Source: JADGNZ01 sp963715895
Lineage (GTDB): Bacteria > Acidobacteriota > Thermoanaerobaculia > Gp7-AA8
Direction of reading: 5' to 3'
Length of the DNA: 64,000 nucleotides
NCBI GenBank assembly: GCA_963715895.1
Contig: OY970284.1
Coordinates: forward strand, 682,001 to 746,000
Part shown: one piece after another, positions 39,438-48,642 of the stretch
How the letters are laid out: every line of letters starts with the position of its first letter
Numbering within the stretch: position 1 is the first letter of the stretch
Made by a program: the position numbers and the translations under genes
Notes under the pieces: model-generated
What the model was told of the DNA's origin: nothing
Database searches by the model: none
Seen by the model: only the letters and a program-made list of their open reading frames with translations

Positions 39438-41078
39438 ATGACCACCGAAGCCCCCTCCAAGCCGCGCGACTTCATCCGTGAGATCGTTGAAGAGGATCTT
39501 GCCGCCGGCAGGTACCAGCGCGTCGTCACCCGCTTCCCCCCCGAGCCGAACGGTTACCTGCACATCGGCCACGCCAAATCGATCTGTCTCAACTTCGGCA
39601 TCGCCGGCGAATTCGGCGGTCAGTGCAATCTCCGCTTCGACGATACCAATCCGACGAAGGAAGAGGTCGAGTTCTCCGAGTCGATCAAACGCGATGTGGT
39701 CTGGCTCGGCTTCTCCTGGGGCGGGAATCTCTTCCACGCCTCCGACAACTTCGACCAACTCTACGCCTGGGGCGAAGAGCTCATCCAGAAAGGGAAGGCC
39801 TACGTCGACAGCTCCAGTGCCGACGAGATGCGGGCCATGCGCGGCACGTTAATAGAGGCCGGCCAGGAGTCGGCGTATCGCACCCGGAGCGTAGACGAGA
39901 ATCTCGATCTCTTCCGGCGGATGAAAGACGGCCAGTTTCCGGACGGCGCGCACGTGTTGCGGGCGAAGATCGACATGGCTTCGCCGAACATCAACATGCG
40001 CGATCCGGTGCTTTATCGCATCCGCCACGAGCGCCACGACCGCACCGGCGACGCCTGGTGCATCTATCCGCTGTACGACTTCGCGCATCCTCTGTCGGAC
40101 GCCATCGAGCACATCACCCATTCGCTCTGCACGCTGGAGTTCGAGGATCACCGTCCGCTGTACGACTGGTTGATCGAGAGCGTCTCCGTCCCTTCACGAC
40201 CTCGGCAGTACGAGTTCGCCCGCCTCAACCTCAGCTACACGGTGATGTCGAAGCGGAAGCTGTTTCGCCTGGTCGAGGAGAAGCACGTCAGCGGCTGGGA
40301 TGATCCGCGCATGCCGACCATCGCCGGACTGCGGCGCCGCGGGTACACGCCCGCGTCGATCCGGAACTTCTGCGAGCGCGTCGGCGTCGCCAAGCGGGAG
40401 AACGTCATCGATGCCGGCCTGGTGGAGTTCTGCGTGCGCGAAGATCTGAACACCACCGCGCCGCGGGTGATGGGCGTGCTCGATCCGCTACGAGTCGTCA
40501 TCGATAACTACCCCGAGGGGGAAACGGAGTGGTTCGATACGGGGACGCGCAAGGTTCCCTTCGCAAGAACACTTCTCATCGAGCGTGAGGACTTCATGGA
40601 AGAGCCGCCGAATAAGTTCTTCCGCCTCGCGCCCGGCCGCGAGGTCCGCCTCCGTTCGGCGTACTTCATCACCTGCACGGGAGTGATGAAAGACGACGTC
40701 GGCAACATCGTGGAGCTGCATGCGACCTACGACCCTGCCACGCGCGGCGGCGACTCGCCTGACGGCCGGAAACCGAAGGCAACGCTGCACTGGGTTTCCG
40801 CCGATCACGCCGTCGATTGCGAGGTGCGTCTCTACGACCGCCTGTTCCGGTCCGAGAACCCCGAGGAGAGCGGCAATTTCCTCGACGACCTCAATCCGAA
40901 CTCACTCCAGGTGGTACCGCGCGCGAAGCTCGAGCCCTCGGTCCGCGGCGCGGCGCCATTCACGCGTTACCAGTTCGAGCGTCTCGGATACTTCTGCGTC
41001 GATCCTGATTCGTCCGGCGATACCCTGGTCTTCAATCGCACGGTGACGTTGAAGGATGCGTGGGCGAAGGTGAAGTAG
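39438..41078 (+). CDS. glnS: Glutaminyl-tRNA synthetase
   Basis: Charges tRNA-Gln directly with glutamine. 546 aa. Class I signature HIGHAKSICLNFG and KMSKS-equivalent VMSKRKL are present, with FPPEPNGYLHIG and RFDDTNP motifs typical of GlnRS, and the C-terminal beta-barrel anticodon domain. The organism therefore makes Gln-tRNA directly. The stop codon is followed eight bases later by a word-repeat hairpin. Confidence 0.97.
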   Translation: MTTEAPSKPRDFIREIVEEDLAAGRYQRVVTRFPPEPNGYLHIGHAKSICLNFGIAGEFGGQCNLRFDDTNPTKEEVEFSESIKRDVVWLGFSWGGNLFHASDNFDQLYAWGEELIQKGKAYVDSSSADEMRAMRGTLIEAGQESAYRTRSVDENLDLFRRMKDGQFPDGAHVLRAKIDMASPNINMRDPVLYRIRHERHDRTGDAWCIYPLYDFAHPLSDAIEHITHSLCTLEFEDHRPLYDWLIESVSVPSRPRQYEFARLNLSYTVMSKRKLFRLVEEKHVSGWDDPRMPTIAGLRRRGYTPASIRNFCERVGVAKRENVIDAGLVEFCVREDLNTTAPRVMGVLDPLRVVIDNYPEGETEWFDTGTRKVPFARTLLIEREDFMEEPPNKFFRLAPGREVRLRSAYFITCTGVMKDDVGNIVELHATYDPATRGGDSPDGRKPKATLHWVSADHAVDCEVRLYDRLFRSENPEESGNFLDDLNPNSLQVVPRAKLEPSVRGAAPFTRYQFERLGYFCVDPDSSGDTLVFNRTVTLKDAWAKVK

Positions 41079-41085
41079 CACCGGG

Positions 41086-41175
41086 GTTTCGTGGTCTCGC
41101 GGTTACGCGGTCTCGCGGCGTTTCGATGACAACGCTGCCGCGAGACTTCGCAACCGCGAGACCGCGAGACGCGAA
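41086..41175. repeat. Word-repeat hairpin downstream of glnS
   Basis: Left half repeats GGTCTCGCGG twice, right half repeats CCGCGAGAC three times; near-perfect arms of about 30 bases surround a TCGATGAC-like loop near 41122-41130. It is the most regular of the four elements of this design and may end glnS transcription. Confidence 0.75.
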
Positions 41176-41254
41176 TCTTTAATCATCAATCTTTTTCATC
41201 TGCTATTCTTGCAGCCATCCAATCGTCCATCTTTTTTGAAAGAGGTCGCACGCG

Positions 41255-41491
41255 ATGGCTGTTTGCTGGCGTTGTCCGAGTTGCGGTGAAGTCAGTTGCG
41301 AAGATGACATGAACGCGGCAGGCAGGGCTGTCGCCTGCGATCACTGCGAACGGCCCTTTCCGCAGCAAAACACCCTCTGCACCGTCTGCGACGCCCCCAA
41401 TCCGTGGAAGCGGCGCGACACACTGCACTTCCTCTGTCGCGAATGCGGGACGACGCAGACGTTCTTCTCACAGCGGTCGATGACGGGATGA
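41255..41491 (+). CDS. Small zinc-ribbon protein
   Basis: 78 aa with three CxxC pairs plus CDHC: CWRCPSCG, CDHCERP, CTVCDAPNPW, CRECGTT. Two zinc ribbons are likely. No catalytic domain. It precedes fabI in the same direction after 32 bases. Function unknown, probably nucleic-acid or protein binding. Confidence 0.75.
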   Translation: MAVCWRCPSCGEVSCEDDMNAAGRAVACDHCERPFPQQNTLCTVCDAPNPWKRRDTLHFLCRECGTTQTFFSQRSMTG

Positions 41492-41523
41492 CGTTGCTAT
41501 GATCGCCCCCGAAGGAGTCAAGC

Positions 41524-42297
41524 ATGCCGCTGCTGGAAGGAAAGACAGGAATCGTTTTCGGGGTCGCCAACAAACGCTCCATCGCCTGGGCCATCGCGCA
41601 GTCACTGTCGCGCGAAGGGATGCGGCTGGCCTTCACGTATCAGGGAGAGCGGCTGAAAGCGAACGTCGAGGAGCTCTGCGCCTCGATGCCGGGATCGCTG
41701 ATCCTTCCCTGCGACGTTACGCTGGACACCGAGGTCGAGGCGGTCTTCAAGGAGGTCGGCGAGACCTTCGGAGGACTCGATGCCCTCGTCCACTCCGTCG
41801 CCTTCGCGCCGCGTGAAGACCTCGAGAACGACTTCGTCAACACCTCGCGGGAAGGGTTCAAGACCGCGCACGACATCTCCGCGTACTCGCTGGTCGGCCT
41901 CACGCGCGCGGCGTTGCCGCTGTTCGAAAAGGCTGGTGGCGGTGCGGTCCTGGCGATGACCTACTACGGCGCGGAAAAGGCGGTGGAGGGCTACAACCTC
42001 ATGGGCGTGGCCAAAGCATCGCTCGAAGCGAGCGTCCGCTACCTTGCCGCGAATCTCGGTCCGAAGAATGTCCGCGTCAACGCCATCTCCGCGGGACCGG
42101 TGAACACCCTGGCCGCGCGCGGGATCAAAGGCTTCACCGGGATGCTCAAGCACCATGCCGAGCGCGCCCCGTTGCGCCGCAACGTGGAGCTTGAAGAGAT
42201 CGCCAACGCCGCACTCTTCCTGCTCTCTTCGATGTCGGCCGCCATCACCGGCGAGGTGCTGTTCGTCGACGGCGGCTACAACATCATCGGGCTCTGA
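41524..42297 (+). CDS. fabI: Enoyl-[acyl-carrier-protein] reductase (NADH), FabI type
   Basis: Last reduction step of fatty-acid elongation. 257 aa SDR fold. N-terminal GKTGIVFGVANKRSIAWAIA is the divergent FabI cofactor loop; the catalytic YYGAEKAVEGYNLMGVAKA gives Tyr-x6-Lys. Ends with ITGEVLFVDGGYNI. ATG preceded by AAGGAG. Overlaps the convergent YecD-like gene by 14 bases. Confidence 0.96.
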   Translation: MPLLEGKTGIVFGVANKRSIAWAIAQSLSREGMRLAFTYQGERLKANVEELCASMPGSLILPCDVTLDTEVEAVFKEVGETFGGLDALVHSVAFAPREDLENDFVNTSREGFKTAHDISAYSLVGLTRAALPLFEKAGGGAVLAMTYYGAEKAVEGYNLMGVAKASLEASVRYLAANLGPKNVRVNAISAGPVNTLAARGIKGFTGMLKHHAERAPLRRNVELEEIANAALFLLSSMSAAITGEVLFVDGGYNIIGL

Positions 42298-42865
42298 TCG
42301 CCGCCAGCACGTCGCCGGTCGACCGTATGCGGCCCATGCGCGGGAAGATGGTCGTCACCGCGAATTCGTGAGCCCCGGCGGTCAGCCCCGACATGGCATC
42401 TTCGACGAAGATCTGCTCGAAGCCGCGCTCGTACGCATCGCGCGCGGTCGACTCGACGCCGAAGTTCGTGGCGATGCCGCCGAAGACGATGGTACGGACG
42501 CCGCGGCGGCGCAACTGCAGCTCGAGGCCGGTGCCGTAGAACGCGCCCCACTGCCGCTTGACGATGACGATGTCGCCGGGGTGCGGCCCGATCTCCGGCA
42601 CGATCTCACTCCAGTCGGACGGCATCGGAGCCGAGGGAGGAGCGCTGTCCGCCGCCGGCTTGAGACGGTCGCCGCCATCCTCCGAGAACGCGACATGGAC
42701 GAGGATCACCACCGCCTTCTCCCGTCGGAACGCCTCCGCGAGCTTCGCGCAGCGCTCGACCACTTCGGACGCCGAATGCGGCGCCGCCGGCCGCGCCACG
42801 ATGCCGCGTTGCAGATCGATGACGATGAGCGCCGTAGTGGTTGGATCGAGGGAGAGATCGGACAT
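42284..42865 (-). CDS. Isochorismatase-like protein (YecD type, catalytic Cys replaced)
   Basis: 193 aa cysteine-hydrolase fold: ALIVIDLQRGIVA with the Asp, VKRQWGAFYGTGL with the Lys, and GGIATNFGVESTARDAYERG, where the usual nucleophile Cys of the TxxCVxxT motif is Gly. E. coli YecD shows the same TN(I)GVESTAR form, so this is a subfamily trait, and the C-terminal IFPRMGRIRS also fits YecD. It is unlikely to use the standard Cys mechanism. Reaction unknown. Confidence 0.8.
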   Translation of the reverse strand: MSDLSLDPTTTALIVIDLQRGIVARPAAPHSASEVVERCAKLAEAFRREKAVVILVHVAFSEDGGDRLKPAADSAPPSAPMPSDWSEIVPEIGPHPGDIVIVKRQWGAFYGTGLELQLRRRGVRTIVFGGIATNFGVESTARDAYERGFEQIFVEDAMSGLTAGAHEFAVTTIFPRMGRIRSTGDVLAAIRAR

Positions 42866-42869
42866 GGGT

Positions 42870-43676
42870 CTATGTGCTTCCGGCCACGAAGAAATTGGTG
42901 TTGGTCGGTTGTTCCACGCCGCCCTTCGGCTCGAGCGTCACGGCCAGACCTTTGATCTCCGTCGCCAGCGGGAGGTTCTCGATGGAGATGGATGCCCCGC
43001 CGGACCGTGTCACGTCGAATACACCGGCGCTTTGCGGCTTCGGCTGATCGCCGCGAAGGATCCAGAGCTGGTAGCTCTTGCCGCTCGGATTGGCGGGGAG
43101 GTTGTAAAAGAAGACGACGGCGCGGCGCTGGTTCGGCTCGAGAAAGACCTTTGCCGATGCCGACGGCGAGACCTGCTGTCCGGTGAGGGCGATCGTACGG
43201 GTGTCCTGCGAGGCCAGCGCCGCCATCTCCGCGCTCAGTTTGTCGTTGCGAGCCGTGAGGAGCTGATTTTCGCCTGCCAGCCGCCGCACCTCGGCTTCGC
43301 TGATCGTGGCCTTCTCGCGGATGACGCGAACGGAAAGCTCGCGCCAGCCCCAAAGCGCCAGGAAAAGCGCGGCCGCCACCATCCACCAGCGCCTGCTGCC
43401 GAAGCGATCGCGCGCGTCGATGACGTTGTCGCTCTCTTCCTGCCCGTCGATGGCCAGGAAGATCCGATCGCGCACCGCGGGCGGAGGGGTGACCGGATCG
43501 AGATCGCGCGCCAGTAGCGTGGCCGCCTCTTCGTACTCGTCGCGGGCGCGCCGGCAATCGGCGCAGGAGACCTGATGCGCACGGAAGGCGCTGGCCTCGT
43601 CCGCGGTCGCGGCACCGATGGCCTCGAGAGCGGCAATCGATTCGAGCTCCGCGTGGCTTTTCATCGCCGTAATCAT
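42870..43676 (-). CDS. Anti-sigma factor, RskA-like with zinc-finger domain
   Basis: 268 aa. N-terminal ZAS motif His-x3-Cys-x2-Cys in FRAHQVSCADC, a single membrane helix WWMVAAALFLALWGW near 95, a coiled-coil stretch, and a C-terminal RskA domain ending EPKGGVEQPTNTNFFVAG. It would hold the ECF sigma factor inactive at the membrane. Its ATG overlaps the sigma gene's TGA (43673-43676), so both are made together. Confidence 0.88.
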   Translation of the reverse strand: MITAMKSHAELESIAALEAIGAATADEASAFRAHQVSCADCRRARDEYEEAATLLARDLDPVTPPPAVRDRIFLAIDGQEESDNVIDARDRFGSRRWWMVAAALFLALWGWRELSVRVIREKATISEAEVRRLAGENQLLTARNDKLSAEMAALASQDTRTIALTGQQVSPSASAKVFLEPNQRRAVVFFYNLPANPSGKSYQLWILRGDQPKPQSAGVFDVTRSGGASISIENLPLATEIKGLAVTLEPKGGVEQPTNTNFFVAGST

Positions 43677-44251
43677 CGGAACGCCTTCAGGCTTTCCCGC
43701 AACTTCTTCATCCCGAGCTGCATCCGGGTCTTGATGGTGCCGAGGGGCTCGCCCAGCTTCTCGGCGATCTCGGACTGCGACAATCCTTCGAAATAGGCCA
43801 GCCCCAGTGCCACGCGCTGCGCCTCCGGCAGTTCCGCGAGCGCCTCACGCACGGCGCGGCGCTCCTCGGATTGGATGGCGTCGTCCGCTCCGGTTCTCTT
43901 CTCCACGAAACCGAAACTCGATGACAGCTCCCGCCCGGCCTCGTCTTCACGGTCGCCGCGAATCCTGCGGGAGCGGAGCCGGTCGATGCCGCGGCTGCGG
44001 GCGATCGAGATCAGCCAGGCCACGTCGCTGCCGCGAACGGCATCGAACATCTTCGCGTTCGTCCACGCCTTCACGAAGGTCTCCTGCAGGACTTCCTGCG
44101 CGTCGTCCGGATTGGCGAGGATGCGGAGAAGGAGGGCATAAAGGGTCGATGAATGACGGTCGTAGAGCTGCTCGAACGCGGTGAGATCACCGTGTGCGAC
44201 GGCAGGCAGCAGCGAGCTGGATTCGAAGCTCGTGTTCATTGCGGCGGTCAT
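43673..44251 (-). CDS. ECF sigma factor, SigK-like
   Basis: 192 aa. Region 2: FEQLYDRHSSTLYALLLRI and QEVLQETFVKAW; region 4: LPEAQRVALGLAYFEGLS followed by the helix-turn-helix QSEIAEKLGEPLGTIKTR. Belongs to the SigK/RpoE19-like ECF group that pairs with RskA anti-sigma factors, matching its neighbour. Targets unknown. Confidence 0.93.
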   Translation of the reverse strand: MTAAMNTSFESSSLLPAVAHGDLTAFEQLYDRHSSTLYALLLRILANPDDAQEVLQETFVKAWTNAKMFDAVRGSDVAWLISIARSRGIDRLRSRRIRGDREDEAGRELSSSFGFVEKRTGADDAIQSEERRAVREALAELPEAQRVALGLAYFEGLSQSEIAEKLGEPLGTIKTRMQLGMKKLRESLKAFR

Positions 44252-44291
44252 GGCGCGGCGTTGATGTTACGTTCCGGCGCGCGCGGCGGAT

Positions 44292-44480
44292 TTAGTCGTT
44301 CGAAGGCACAGTGGTCTCGGGCGGGAACTCGATGTCGGTGCGATATCCGGTCCGCGAGGGCGACCGCTTGCCAGGAGAGCCGCTCGGCCGGCCGGACGAC
44401 TCTTTGTTCGTGCCGTGGCCCTGCGCTCCCCCCTCCCAGAAACCTTTGCTCTTGGCCTGCTCGCGTTGATTTTCGGACAT
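44292..44480 (-). CDS. Small hydrophilic protein of unknown function
   Basis: 62 aa, MSENQREQAKSKGFWEGGAQ at the start, rich in Gly, Ser and charged residues, ending PPETTVPSND. No domain recognised and no strong ribosome site; probably a real small disordered protein judged by its composition, but a chance frame is possible. Lies between the sigma gene and repeat copy E. Confidence 0.45.
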   Translation of the reverse strand: MSENQREQAKSKGFWEGGAQGHGTNKESSGRPSGSPGKRSPSRTGYRTDIEFPPETTVPSND

Positions 44481-44525
44481 GGCGTGGATTCTATCGAAAA
44501 TGGTTCCCCGGTAGCGCGGTCTCGG

Positions 44526-44604
44526 CTAGCCTGCGCGGCAGAACGATCGAGCGGAGATGGTGTCCGAGCCTTGGGCAACCAGCGTCGCCGGCCGTGCCGG
44601 CTTA
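44526..44604 (-). repeat. Dispersed three-hairpin repeat, copy E
   Basis: Minus-strand copy whose first bases TAAGCCGGC contain the TAA stop of the second lon. Hairpins 1 and 3 are intact (the latter as CTGC-CGC-GCAG), hairpin 2 has a mismatch (GGACACCA arm). Confidence 0.85.
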
Positions 44605-47070
44605 TCCAGGCTGCGCCACCGGCACCTCGACGACCGCTGGCGCCGGCTCCGGCTCGGGGAGCGTCTTCGACTCGCGGCCGACGCGCTCGGTCGTCTTCTG
44701 ATCGGCGGCACTCCGGTCGAGCAGGGCGATCTTGAGCACTTCTTCGACGTGCTCGACGAAGTAGAACTGCATGTCCCGCTTGATCGGCTCCGGGACGTCG
44801 ATCAGATCGCGCTCATTCAATTTCGGCATGATCACGGTGTTGATCTTCGCGGCCCGGGCGGCCAGCACCTTTTCCTTCAGACCGCCGATCGGAAGCACGT
44901 CGCCGCGAAGGGTCACTTCGCCGGTCATGGCCACATTCCGCTTCACGGGGCGGCCGGTGATCATCGAGATGATCGCGCTCGTCATCGTGATGCCGGCCGA
45001 GGGTCCGTCTTTCGGAATCGCGCCGGCGGGGACGTGAATGTGAATGTCGTGCGTCTCGAAGTAGTCGGAGGGGATGTTCTGCTCGTCGGCATGCGCGCGA
45101 GCATAGGTGAGCGCTGCCTGCGCCGACTCTTTCATCACATCGCCGAGCTGACCTGTCAGGACCAGCTTCCCTTTGCCCTTCACCGCCAGAGCCTCGATGA
45201 ACAGGATGTCGCCGCCGACCGCGGTCCAGGCCAGACCCGTTGCCACGCCGACCTGATCGCGCTCCAGCAACTCCTCCGCGAAATGCTTCATCGGCCCGAG
45301 GTACTTTTCGACGGAGCCGTCGGTGATGCGGTAACTCTCCGCCTGATTGCCACCAGCAACCTGTACCGCGATCTTGCGGCAGATAGTTCCGATCTCACGC
45401 TCCAGATTGCGCAGGCCCGCTTCTTTCGTGTAGCCGGTGATGACGCGCATGATCCCGGAGTCGGTCCAGACCACCGGCGTCTCTTTGATGCCGTTCTCCT
45501 CCATCTGCTTCGGGATCAGATGCTGCTTGGCAATCGACAGCTTCTCCTCATCCGTGTAGCCCGAAAGGCGGATCACTTCCATGCGGTCGAGGAAGGCCGG
45601 CTGGATCGTGTCGAGCACGTTCGCCGTGACGATGAACATCACGTTCGAGAGGTCGTAGGGAACGCCGAGGTAATGGTCGCGGAACGAGAAATTCTGTTCC
45701 GGGTCGAGCACTTCCAGGAGTGCTGACGATGGATCGCCGCGATAGTCGGCGCCGATCTTGTCGACCTCGTCGAGCATGAAGACCGGATTCGACGTCGCTG
45801 CCTGATTGATGCCCTGGATGATGCGGCCGGGGAGTGCACCGACGTAGGTACGGCGATGGCCGCGCACCTCCGCCTCGTCGCGCACGCCGCCGAGCGAAAT
45901 ACGGACGAACTTGCGGTCGAGGGCGCGGGCAATCGAACGGCCGAGGGAGGTCTTGCCGACGCCGGGAGGCCCGACGAAGCAAAGGATGGGGCCCTTCATC
46001 TTCTGGCCACGAAGCTTGCGGACGGCCAGGTACTCAAGGATGCGCTCCTTGATCTTCTCGAGATCGTAGTGATCCTCGTCGAGGATCTTGCGGGCGCGCT
46101 CGAGGTCGTGATTGTCGGCCGACATCTGGCCCCACGGCAGGCCGGTCATCCAATCGAGGTACGTGCGGATGATCGACGTCTCCGCCGAATCGGGATGGGA
46201 GCGCTCCAGCCGCTTGATCTGCTTCTCGACCTCCTCGCGGGCCTCGGAGGGAATCTGTTTTTCTTCGATCTTCTTGCGGTAATTCTCGACGTCCTCGGCG
46301 ACGTCTTCCCCTTCGCCGAGCTCGGACTGGATGGCCTTCAGTTGCTGCCGCAGGAAGTACTCGCGCTGTGACTTGTTCATCTCCCCCTGCGCCGCCGAGG
46401 AGATCTCCTGCTGCATGGTCAGGAGATTGATCTCACGCGAGAGAAGGTCATTGACCCGTTTCAGGCGCTCGACGGGGTCCATCGTCTCCAGGATCTGCTG
46501 CGCTTCCTCGAGCTTGAGGTCGAGGTTCGATGCAGCCAGGTCGGTGAGCCGCGCCGGGTCGTCGAGGTTCGCGGCGATGACCATGACCTCCGGGCTGATG
46601 TTCTTGCCCAGTCCGACGGCGCGGTCGAGGTTTTGTTTCACCGCACGAATGAGGGCCTCGGTCTCCAGTCCCCGATCCTTGGTGGTGGTCTCTTCGATGC
46701 GGGTGATCTTTGCCTTGAAAAACGGCGCGGTCTGAATGAAGTAATCGATGCGCGCGCGGCTCAGGCCCTGCACGAGGATGCGAATGCGCCCGTCGGGCAG
46801 CTTCAGCATCCGCATGATGATGGCCACGGTTCCGACGCGATAGAGATCGTCTTCGGCCGGGTCTTCGTTCTGAAAGTCTTTCTGCGCCGTCAGCATGATG
46901 ACGCGGTTCTCTGCCAGCGCCTGATCGACCGCGTTGATCGACTTCTCCCGCGACACCGACAGCGGAACGATGATGAACGGAAAAATGACGAGGTCCTTCA
47001 GCGGCAGAACCGGCAGGACGTCGGGGATTTTGATCGCTTCTTCTTTCGCGGTTTCGGTCGCGTCGGTCAT
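44602..47070 (-). CDS. lon: ATP-dependent Lon protease (copy 2)
   Basis: 822 aa AAA+ Lon. LON domain from LPVLPLKDLVIFPFIIVPLS, Walker A GPPGVGKTSLGRS, Walker B FMLDEVDKIG, and proteolytic GPSAGITMTSA (Ser) and GGLKEKVLAAR (Lys). It is clearly a paralogue of the 752-3145 gene, with a different linker and C-terminal tail (EPEPAPAVVEVPVAQPG). A good Shine-Dalgarno GAGAGG lies before ATG 47070. It follows nrdR on the same strand after 65 bases. One copy may be stress- or development-specific. Confidence 0.96.
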   Translation of the reverse strand: MTDATETAKEEAIKIPDVLPVLPLKDLVIFPFIIVPLSVSREKSINAVDQALAENRVIMLTAQKDFQNEDPAEDDLYRVGTVAIIMRMLKLPDGRIRILVQGLSRARIDYFIQTAPFFKAKITRIEETTTKDRGLETEALIRAVKQNLDRAVGLGKNISPEVMVIAANLDDPARLTDLAASNLDLKLEEAQQILETMDPVERLKRVNDLLSREINLLTMQQEISSAAQGEMNKSQREYFLRQQLKAIQSELGEGEDVAEDVENYRKKIEEKQIPSEAREEVEKQIKRLERSHPDSAETSIIRTYLDWMTGLPWGQMSADNHDLERARKILDEDHYDLEKIKERILEYLAVRKLRGQKMKGPILCFVGPPGVGKTSLGRSIARALDRKFVRISLGGVRDEAEVRGHRRTYVGALPGRIIQGINQAATSNPVFMLDEVDKIGADYRGDPSSALLEVLDPEQNFSFRDHYLGVPYDLSNVMFIVTANVLDTIQPAFLDRMEVIRLSGYTDEEKLSIAKQHLIPKQMEENGIKETPVVWTDSGIMRVITGYTKEAGLRNLEREIGTICRKIAVQVAGGNQAESYRITDGSVEKYLGPMKHFAEELLERDQVGVATGLAWTAVGGDILFIEALAVKGKGKLVLTGQLGDVMKESAQAALTYARAHADEQNIPSDYFETHDIHIHVPAGAIPKDGPSAGITMTSAIISMITGRPVKRNVAMTGEVTLRGDVLPIGGLKEKVLAARAAKINTVIMPKLNERDLIDVPEPIKRDMQFYFVEHVEEVLKIALLDRSAADQKTTERVGRESKTLPEPEPAPAVVEVPVAQPG

Positions 47071-47112
47071 CTCAGCCTCTCAATGGGGGAACCATGCTCT
47101 GCAATGAGTGTT

Positions 47113-47133
47113 CCCTGAATCGAAGTCTCAGGG
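47113..47133 (-). terminator. Hairpin between nrdR and lon copy 2
   Basis: CCCTGA (47113-47118)/TCAGGG (47128-47133), loop 9, two bases downstream of the nrdR stop. No U-run; weak call. Confidence 0.35.
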
Positions 47134-47135
47134 TT

Positions 47136-47582
47136 CTACCTCAATTGATGCAATTCCTTCACAAACGCATCCACATCTTCAAATCTTCGGTACACCGAGG
47201 CAAAACGAACATAGGCCACCGGATCGAGCGCGCGCAGGCGCTGCATGACCATCGTTCCGATGACCTTGCTCGACGCTTCCCGCTCGCTGGAATCCTGCAT
47301 CGCTGCTTCGATCGCATCCGCCAGCCGTTCGAGCGTTTCCTGCGGGACCGGACGTTTGCGGCAGGCCACCTGCAGGCCGCGCATCAGCTTGGACCGGTCA
47401 TACGGCTCGCGGCGCTCATCGCGTTTGACGACCTGAAACGGGACCTGCTCGATCTTCTCGTAGCTGGTAAACCGGCGCTCGCACTTGGTGCACTCACGCC
47501 GGCGGCGAATGACATCGGCCTCACGGCTCTCGCGGGAGTCGACGACACGGTCTTCCGTGTTGCCACAGAACGGGCATCGCAT
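47136..47582 (-). CDS. nrdR: Transcriptional repressor NrdR
   Basis: Zinc-ribbon plus ATP-cone repressor of ribonucleotide reductase genes. The start at 47582 gives MRCPFCGNTEDRVVDSRESR; the longer frame has a non-homologous extension. 148 aa. Four zinc cysteines (CPFC, CTKC), then RRRRECTKCERRFTSYE and the ATP cone with VVKRDERREPYDRSKL. No reductase gene is nearby. Confidence 0.96.
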   Translation of the reverse strand: MRCPFCGNTEDRVVDSRESREADVIRRRRECTKCERRFTSYEKIEQVPFQVVKRDERREPYDRSKLMRGLQVACRKRPVPQETLERLADAIEAAMQDSSEREASSKVIGTMVMQRLRALDPVAYVRFASVYRRFEDVDAFVKELHQLR

Positions 47583-47596
47583 CGGAACGCCGTATA

Positions 47597-48619
47597 TCAC
47601 GACTGAGGGGGCGTGTCGCCCGCGACATCCTGGGCTTCCCTCCTGAGGTCGCGCCAACGAAGACCCTCGCGGGCGAAGAGCGTCACGCCGGTGGCAACGA
47701 CCGGGACGGTGCCGACCAGATGCATCAGTAACGCGAGGGCCACGGAACTGTCGATGTCAAAACCGTAGAACGACGTCAACGCCCACTGGCAAAGCTTGTG
47801 GAAGCCGCCGACGCCGCCCGGCGTCGGGATGGCCACGCCGATCGTCGTCACGCCGCTGATGAAGAACGTTGCGTCGTAGGGCAACGGGTGATGCATGGCG
47901 ATGAAAACGAGCGAGTACTGCGCGGTCAGGCAGACCCAGACGCCGGCGGTGGCAAAGATGACCGTGAAAAAGTCCCCCGGCCGTTCCGTGATGGACAACG
48001 TTTTCGCGAAGGCATCGAAGAACCTCATCCACGGCTCGCGGAATCGCTTCGGCAGGATGCGGCCGACCGTCACGTGCATCCGCCGGACCGCGCCGCCGAA
48101 GAAAGAGAGGCTCACCAGCAGGAGGATGAGCAGCGCAAGCACCACCGTGCAGCCGATGGCGCCGCCATGAACGACGCCGATGTTGTTCGGAAAGCTGTTC
48201 CAGCGGAGCACGCAGAACCAGATGAAGATGCCGAGGATGCTGAAGAGATCGAGAATGCGCTCGGTGAGCACGCTCCCCAATGCTTCCGAGAAGCGAACGT
48301 TTGTGCGCCGCGCCAGGAGTGCCGGGCGGGCCACGTCACCGGCGCGGATCGGCAGCACGGTCGAGAGCATGTAGCCGGTGGTATTGGCAAAGAACGTCGG
48401 ATAGAAGCCGGGCGGTTTCGGACCGCCGAGGAGCACCCGCCAGCGGACGGTGCGAAAGATCAGCGCCAGCCAGTTGACCAGAAACGCCGACGCCAGCCAG
48501 AGAAGGTTGGTCGTCAGCATGATCCGCCAGACGTCGCGGAGGTTGCTCTTCCAGAGAAAAAGCCCGAGAAAGAAGATCGTCAACAGCGCAATCGAGGTCA
48601 CCTGGAGAATGCGGCGCAA
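47597..48619 (-). CDS. Lysylphosphatidylglycerol synthase TM-region/YbhN-like membrane protein
   Basis: 340 aa with about eight membrane helices (ALLTIFFLGLFLWKS first). RTVRWRVLLGG and LSTVLPIRAGDVARPALLAR are the family signatures, and ATPGGVGGFHKL-like TPGGVGGFHKLCQWAL is the last conserved loop. Such proteins flip or transfer lipids. The start is uncertain (TTG at 48619, family-like sequence from there). It ends 14 bases before the nrdR start. Confidence 0.82.
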   Translation of the reverse strand: MRRILQVTSIALLTIFFLGLFLWKSNLRDVWRIMLTTNLLWLASAFLVNWLALIFRTVRWRVLLGGPKPPGFYPTFFANTTGYMLSTVLPIRAGDVARPALLARRTNVRFSEALGSVLTERILDLFSILGIFIWFCVLRWNSFPNNIGVVHGGAIGCTVVLALLILLLVSLSFFGGAVRRMHVTVGRILPKRFREPWMRFFDAFAKTLSITERPGDFFTVIFATAGVWVCLTAQYSLVFIAMHHPLPYDATFFISGVTTIGVAIPTPGGVGGFHKLCQWALTSFYGFDIDSSVALALLMHLVGTVPVVATGVTLFAREGLRWRDLRREAQDVAGDTPPQS

Positions 48620-48642
48620 AGTCAGGAAGTTGTACCACGCCG

